The notes under the pieces: model-generated | What the model saw: only the letters and a program-made list of their open reading frames with translations | The model's database searches: none | Told to the model about the DNA's origin: nothing | From: Candidatus Cloacimonadota bacterium | Lineage (GTDB): Bacteria; Cloacimonadota; Cloacimonadia; Cloacimonadales; JAIOQZ01 | Reading direction: 5' to 3' | Assembly: GCA_021108395.1 (NCBI GenBank) | Contig: JAIOQZ010000025.1 | Location: 1-44,389 of the forward strand | DNA length: 44,389 nt | Part shown: positions 40,809 through 44,389 of the stretch, in pieces | How the letters are laid out: each line of letters starts with the position of its first letter | Position numbering within the stretch: position 1 is the stretch's first letter | Translations under genes and position numbers: made by a program

Positions 40809-40816
40809 GAGGGAAT

Positions 40817-41218
40817 ATGGCAACACTGCAATTGCGACTTGACGAACTGGCGAGATTGTTGCGTCGTCCCGGTTTGCTGCCCTCCTGGTTGAGCGACGTA
40901 CGCGCCGACGGTAATCGCCTGCGAATGACCGCCTCGCAGGGCAAATGGCTGCGCTTTCCGTTCACTTGCGCCATTCTGGGCTGGAAGAGCGGCAGGCTTC
41001 GGGTGCGGGTGGCGTCTGTGCTGTCCCTGCACCGGGTGGCGCTGCTGCTGGGGCAATCCAGTTTGCAGGCTCACGGCCTGAGCATCGAAGGCGACATCAT
41101 CTCATTGCCCATCGAATTGCCCGATGATATGCTGCGTATCATCGACATCAGCCAGGTGGGCGACTTGGTGACAGTCGAGACAGACCTGTGCAGGATGACG
41201 CCGAAAAAACGAGATTGA
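40817..41218 (+). CDS. Hypothetical cytoplasmic protein downstream of MORN gene
   Basis: 133 aa with RBS AGGAGGG three to nine bases before the ATG. MATLQLRLDELARLLRRPGL then alternating hydrophobic strands (GRLRVRVASVLSLHRVALLL; GLSIEGDIISLPIELPDDML) and a charged tail TPKKRD. No signal peptide and no family recognised. It is close enough to the MORN gene to share its transcript. Confidence 0.7.
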   Translation: MATLQLRLDELARLLRRPGLLPSWLSDVRADGNRLRMTASQGKWLRFPFTCAILGWKSGRLRVRVASVLSLHRVALLLGQSSLQAHGLSIEGDIISLPIELPDDMLRIIDISQVGDLVTVETDLCRMTPKKRD

Positions 41219-41272
41219 CAGTCCTGGTGAATGAGATTATTCTTAAGGTAAACCCAACCTGAGAGGACGCCG

Positions 41273-41779
41273 ATGAAGAAACGACTCGAAATGGAATTCA
41301 AAGAATGTCTCAGTTGCCCCTTCTGCCGATTGACAAAGAATATCGAAGACCCCCGCGGCGACATTTGGAAATGCTACTACGATGCCTTTGGTTCCCGCGA
41401 GATCATCGAAGACAAAGCTCTGCACATGTTCCGAGAGCAATACTCGCAACGTTTTCCTTCATGGTGTCCTCTGCCGGAGATAGCCGACGACGCGGCAAAA
41501 CCTCAGGAAGACGACACTAAGGGCGACGACAGCAAGTTCAAGTGGACATTGAAAGACCCGACTCACTGCGATCTCAAGCGAGCCGTCATCTATCTGGCGG
41601 ATGACGGCAAAACCTGGCGTCTCTTTGCCACACGCTCTTCGACAGGCCGCACCACCGACTCCTCGTACGAAGACTATTCATCTCTTGAAGATGTATTAGC
41701 CCGATTCGAGCAAGACCACGGCCTCGGCAATGAGTGGCTTCGCGAGCCCATCAGGGAATCCCGGCGCATTAAAGGCTGA
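41273..41779 (+). CDS. Small protein with CxxCPFC...C...WCPLP cysteine motif
   Basis: 168 aa. RBS GAGAGGACGCCG. Residues 12-18 CLSCPFC, Cys35 in WKCYYDAFGSREI, and SWCPLP at about 63-68 form a pattern found in many short uncharacterised anaerobe and phage proteins (CPxC...R.I...WCPLP), probably metal-binding. The second half (about 88-168) has HCDLKRAVIYLADDGKTWRL and an acidic/aromatic helix. It is separated from the phage-type genes by only 9 bp at convergent stops. Function unknown. Confidence 0.7.
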   Translation: MKKRLEMEFKECLSCPFCRLTKNIEDPRGDIWKCYYDAFGSREIIEDKALHMFREQYSQRFPSWCPLPEIADDAAKPQEDDTKGDDSKFKWTLKDPTHCDLKRAVIYLADDGKTWRLFATRSSTGRTTDSSYEDYSSLEDVLARFEQDHGLGNEWLREPIRESRRIKG

Positions 41780-41788
41780 CCCGCCAGG

Positions 41789-43159
41789 CTATTCGTTTAC
41801 ATTCCCCGTCTTCTTCATTTCTTCCGCCTCGATGCGTTCGAGCTGCGCTTTGCCCGCTTCACGGTCGAGGTCGGGATTGTCTTCGAGGATGAAGTCGAGA
41901 CGTGACGCCAACCCCATCTCCAGCTTATGCTTGCGGGCGCGGAGCTTGTCCAGGTCGGACTGGGCGAAGCGGATCTCGCCAAAGTCAACGGTGATCTCCG
42001 CGTCTGCGGGGAAGTCGGCGCCCAGTCCCAGCCGCGCCGTGTCCATCATCACCTTCACCAGCTCCGTCACCGAAGCGCGGTAGTATTCGCGGTCGCTACG
42101 GTTGCGTTCGAGGATTTCATGTTTGGCCAGGGCGAGTTCGTAGCCGCTGCTGGCTGTCTGGCCGGTAATGACGCTGCGGCTGAGGCCCAGCGACAATCCG
42201 AGCTGCTCGATGCGGTCGCGGATGAGCTCGTTCTGTTCCCGCAGGCTCTCGCTCGGCTTCAGATAGCGCGCGTCGCCCACTGTATCGCCCAGCTCGTTGC
42301 GGGGGATGTCGAGCTTGAAGGTGCGGCCCTTCTTCATCTCCTGATCTTCCGGCGCGCCGATGGTGAGCAACTGCGGTATGTTGTAGGCTTCGGCCATAGC
42401 CAGGTCGGTGCGGCGCAGGTCGATGGCGATGTTCTTCTGCACGACGGCGTTTTCGGCGTCACGCCAGAAGCTGTCCACAGGCAGATAGTTGCGGAACATC
42501 ACCACGGGCAGGCGGCCACCGTAGTCGATGTGCGGCAGGCGTACGAAGTTGCCGGGCTGTCCATCGGCGTCCACAACGCAGGCAAACTTGCCTTCCTCGC
42601 ACCAGGCGTGGTAATTATCCACCCGCCCTGGCTGCGGCGTGTTTTGGCGCACGCCAACCTGATAGTAGAACCTCGCGGCGTGGGTCGGGTTGTCTTCGGC
42701 CTGCTCCACGAACGCTTTCTCGCCGGTGATGATGTCCAGTTCGATGGCGCCGTGCCGAAGCTGTGGCAGCACCGCCACGTCAAACGTGAGCTTGCTCAGG
42801 CGTTCCACCTCTTTGAGCGCCAGTCCCAGCCGCGAGGCGGCCAGCAGGCGGTCGAGGCGGGACTGCAACGCGGCGTCATCACCCCAGCCGCTTTGCTCAC
42901 GGCGGCGCACCCGCACCCGTAGCGGCTCGGCGAACACGAGCGAGATAGCGTGAATCATGCGCTCGGTGATGTTGTCGTGTTCGAGATAACGCGCCAGCTC
43001 ACGCGCTTCCTCGCTGTCCACCATCTGTTGCAGTATCGGCAAGAGGTGGCGCTGTACGCGGTTGTGATAGAAATCGAGATACATCTGTGTGCGCTGACGG
43101 CGTTCGAGGTCGTCGCGCCATTTGGCCAGTCGCTGGCGATCGGCAATCATGTTTTGCAT
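41789..43159 (-). CDS. Phage portal-like protein
   Basis: 456 aa with RBS AAAAGGAGAAAACT. Features fit SPP1 gp6/DUF1073-type portals: an N-terminal helical region (YLDFYHNRVQRHLLPILQQM), then the clip-like ARYLEHDNITERMIHAISLV, WRDAENAVVQKNIAIDLRRT and a long C-terminal helix with ELALAKHEILERNRSDREYY. It immediately follows the terminase gene (12 bp apart), the usual phage order. No capsid or protease gene follows; the next gene downstream is convergent and non-phage, so the module seems truncated here. Confidence 0.75.
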   Translation of the reverse strand: MQNMIADRQRLAKWRDDLERRQRTQMYLDFYHNRVQRHLLPILQQMVDSEEARELARYLEHDNITERMIHAISLVFAEPLRVRVRRREQSGWGDDAALQSRLDRLLAASRLGLALKEVERLSKLTFDVAVLPQLRHGAIELDIITGEKAFVEQAEDNPTHAARFYYQVGVRQNTPQPGRVDNYHAWCEEGKFACVVDADGQPGNFVRLPHIDYGGRLPVVMFRNYLPVDSFWRDAENAVVQKNIAIDLRRTDLAMAEAYNIPQLLTIGAPEDQEMKKGRTFKLDIPRNELGDTVGDARYLKPSESLREQNELIRDRIEQLGLSLGLSRSVITGQTASSGYELALAKHEILERNRSDREYYRASVTELVKVMMDTARLGLGADFPADAEITVDFGEIRFAQSDLDKLRARKHKLEMGLASRLDFILEDNPDLDREAGKAQLERIEAEEMKKTGNVNE

Positions 43160-43171
43160 AGTTTTCTCCTT

Positions 43172-44389
43172 TTATCTCGGTGTGTTACCGCAGGGGGCAC
43201 ACACAGCGTGGTTTTGTACCTGAACACACGAAGTGTGTGCTTTTGTACCAGGAACACACGAAGTGTGTGCCCTTGGCTTCTGTGCGGCGGATGTTCGCCA
43301 CCGGGGTGTTCTTGTCATCGGCAGCAGGCGGCAGATGGCATAGCCCATGGCGTCACTGATGTGGGTGAGGTCGGCGTGGCTCTTGTCCAGCTCGCCGCGT
43401 CTGTCGCGAGTGACCTGTTCGAGATCGCGGATGAGATGCACGCAGCGCCGCATCACGCGCACCTTGTCGTTCGAGAAGGCGTGATTGACGGTGTTGAGGC
43501 GGTCGCGCACCAGCGGGTTGCGGCTGCCCAGGATGGCAAAGCCGTGCTGCTTGAGGATGGCGATGTCGCTGAGGCCTGCCGAAGCTGTGGAGCGGCGCAC
43601 GCCCGTCATGTCGGGGCATACGGTGATGGCGCGCTGGCCCCAGCGTTCGCGCAGCGCCTCGCACATGCGCTGGGTGTGCCCGCCGCGCAACCACACCTCC
43701 TCGCACCAGATGAGCCTGTCGTCCTGTCGCCAGCCCACAATCGCCACCATCGGGTCAACGTTGAAGTCCATGCCGCAGAAAAGCTCGGCGGCAGGCGGCG
43801 GCTGGCCGTCGTCGATGAGATGTCGCTGACGGTCGAATGCGTAGTAGGCGGCGTCGCCGGTGAGGTTGACGAACTCGCCATCGAGATATTGCGCCAGCAG
43901 GCGGTCGTCATACTGCGCTCGCAGTAATTCGAGATAGCTCGGCGGCAGGTGCGGGTTGTCGGTGGCGCTGGCGCGCACCAGATGCTTGCCCTCGCCTTCA
44001 TCGACGAACAGCTTGTGGGTGTAGTGAAAGCCTTCGGGCGTGGTGACGATGTACAGCCGGGGGTCGTCGCAGCCGCGCAGGCGGCCCAGCGCCTTTTTCC
44101 AGGCGGTGTCGCACTGGTCCCAGCCGGCCACGTCGAACTCGTCGAAGCCGACGTAGGTTAGCTCGCTGCCCACCATGCGGTGTGGCGTCATCATCTGATA
44201 GACCCGGATGCCGCCATAGCGCGTGGTGATGCGGTGACCACGGTGAATGGCGCGAATGCGGCGCCGTGCCAGCAGCGCCAGGAACGGCTCGACGAACAGT
44301 TCTTCGGCCAGGTCGTAGGTGGGGTACAGAATCCAGCCCTGCGACTGCCCGCGCTTGTTCTTGCGAAAGAGGTGGTTCAGGAACGTTTC
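43172..44389 (-). CDS. terL: Phage terminase large subunit (partial, 5' end outside window)
   Basis: The reading frame is open from the right edge to the stop at 43172. The Walker A motif lies beyond the edge. Visible: SQGWILYPTYDLAEELFVEP, Walker B in LTYVGFDEFD (the conserved DEFD), and the motif III/coupling region VTTPEGFHY. The nuclease domain has CGMDFNVDPMVAIVGW, VCPDMTG and THISDAMGY acid residues of the RNase H-like TerL nuclease. It packages DNA together with the portal protein encoded next. The last about 45 codons look out of frame (see the finding near 43320): an alternative frame there reads NTPVANIRRTEAKG and ends at 43185. Confidence 0.88.
   Translation of the reverse strand, partial: ETFLNHLFRKNKRGQSQGWILYPTYDLAEELFVEPFLALLARRRIRAIHRGHRITTRYGGIRVYQMMTPHRMVGSELTYVGFDEFDVAGWDQCDTAWKKALGRLRGCDDPRLYIVTTPEGFHYTHKLFVDEGEGKHLVRASATDNPHLPPSYLELLRAQYDDRLLAQYLDGEFVNLTGDAAYYAFDRQRHLIDDGQPPPAAELFCGMDFNVDPMVAIVGWRQDDRLIWCEEVWLRGGHTQRMCEALRERWGQRAITVCPDMTGVRRSTASAGLSDIAILKQHGFAILGSRNPLVRDRLNTVNHAFSNDKVRVMRRCVHLIRDLEQVTRDRRGELDKSHADLTHISDAMGYAICRLLPMTRTPRWRTSAAQKPRAHTSCVPGTKAHTSCVQVQNHAVCAPCGNTPR
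43212..43270. repeat. Tandem 29/30-bp hairpin repeat inside terminase 3' end
   Basis: Copy 1 at 43212-43240 and copy 2 at 43241-43270 share TTTTGTACC and ACACACGAAGTGTGTGC. Each contains the stem ACACAC/GTGTGT around GAA. It adds a short repeated peptide (THFVCS in the alternative frame) to the protein's end. One more partial ACACA... occurs just before (43199-43206). Confidence 0.75.

Overview
The window looks like chromosomal DNA from an uncultured, anaerobic, Gram-negative bacterium of the FCB type (Cloacimonadota, Latescibacteria, Ignavibacteria and similar candidate phyla). Evidence for this: several secreted proteins end in an Ig-like FlgD/T9SS-type sorting domain (YPNPFNP-type motif, GIYLFRL-type strand, basic LLLK tail); there are many lipoproteins, an MltC-type murein transglycosylase and an NfnAB/SudAB-type ferredoxin:NAD(P) oxidoreductase. 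The lineage cannot be fixed from this sequence alone. Most genes are GC-rich. A HEAT-like gene (9355-11694) and an Mrr-type restriction gene (18231-19182) are visibly AT-richer and are probably recent arrivals. I saw no rRNA, tRNA or CRISPR array.

Layout. 1-42 is the tail of a secreted protein entering from the left. 94-2173 (minus) is a DUF2089 / DUF4097 / SHOCT-like operon ending in a terminator. 2405-3873 (plus) is a UPF0251 regulator and a methyltransferase whose junction was duplicated around a 225-bp hairpin-rich insert. 3950-6380 (minus) holds a divergent phosphoglycerate kinase and mltC. 6663-9161 (minus) is a secreted M14 carboxypeptidase and 9355-11694 (plus) an internally duplicated HEAT-like exported protein. 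11782-13752 (plus) encodes a glycosyltransferase-like/Ppx-GppA fusion. 13739-18062 (minus) is the most interesting cluster: a repeated zinc-ribbon protein, the FNR-type small subunit and an NfnB-type large subunit carrying its own copy of the same zinc-ribbon module, followed by a GAG-repeat lipoprotein.

18231-19182 is a frameshifted Mrr gene. 19362-21850 (plus) holds a TPR lipoprotein and malQ. 21889-23106 (minus) holds two lipoproteins built from one duplicated domain. 23422-24099 (minus) is a receiver plus histidine-phosphotransfer-helix protein. 24177-24846 (plus) is a promoter, long leader and two small genes. 24913-31133 (minus) holds DUF1015, a beta-helix surface protein and a secreted class II amidotransferase-like protein. 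31322-36232 (minus) holds htpG, psuG and a FapA/DUF342 protein. 36306-37089 (minus) is a small protein and lipoprotein pair. 37147-37415 is a dense array of palindromes. 37482-41779 (plus) holds a giant MORN-repeat protein and two small genes. 41789-44389 (minus) holds a phage portal protein and the large terminase subunit, which runs off the right edge.

Strongest candidates for undescribed biology are the zinc-ribbon-coupled NfnAB operon, the glycosyltransferase/Ppx fusion, the exported class II amidotransferase, the receiver-DHp protein lacking an ATPase, and two hairpin-rich intergenic blocks. All functional calls come from motif reading only; no database search was possible.
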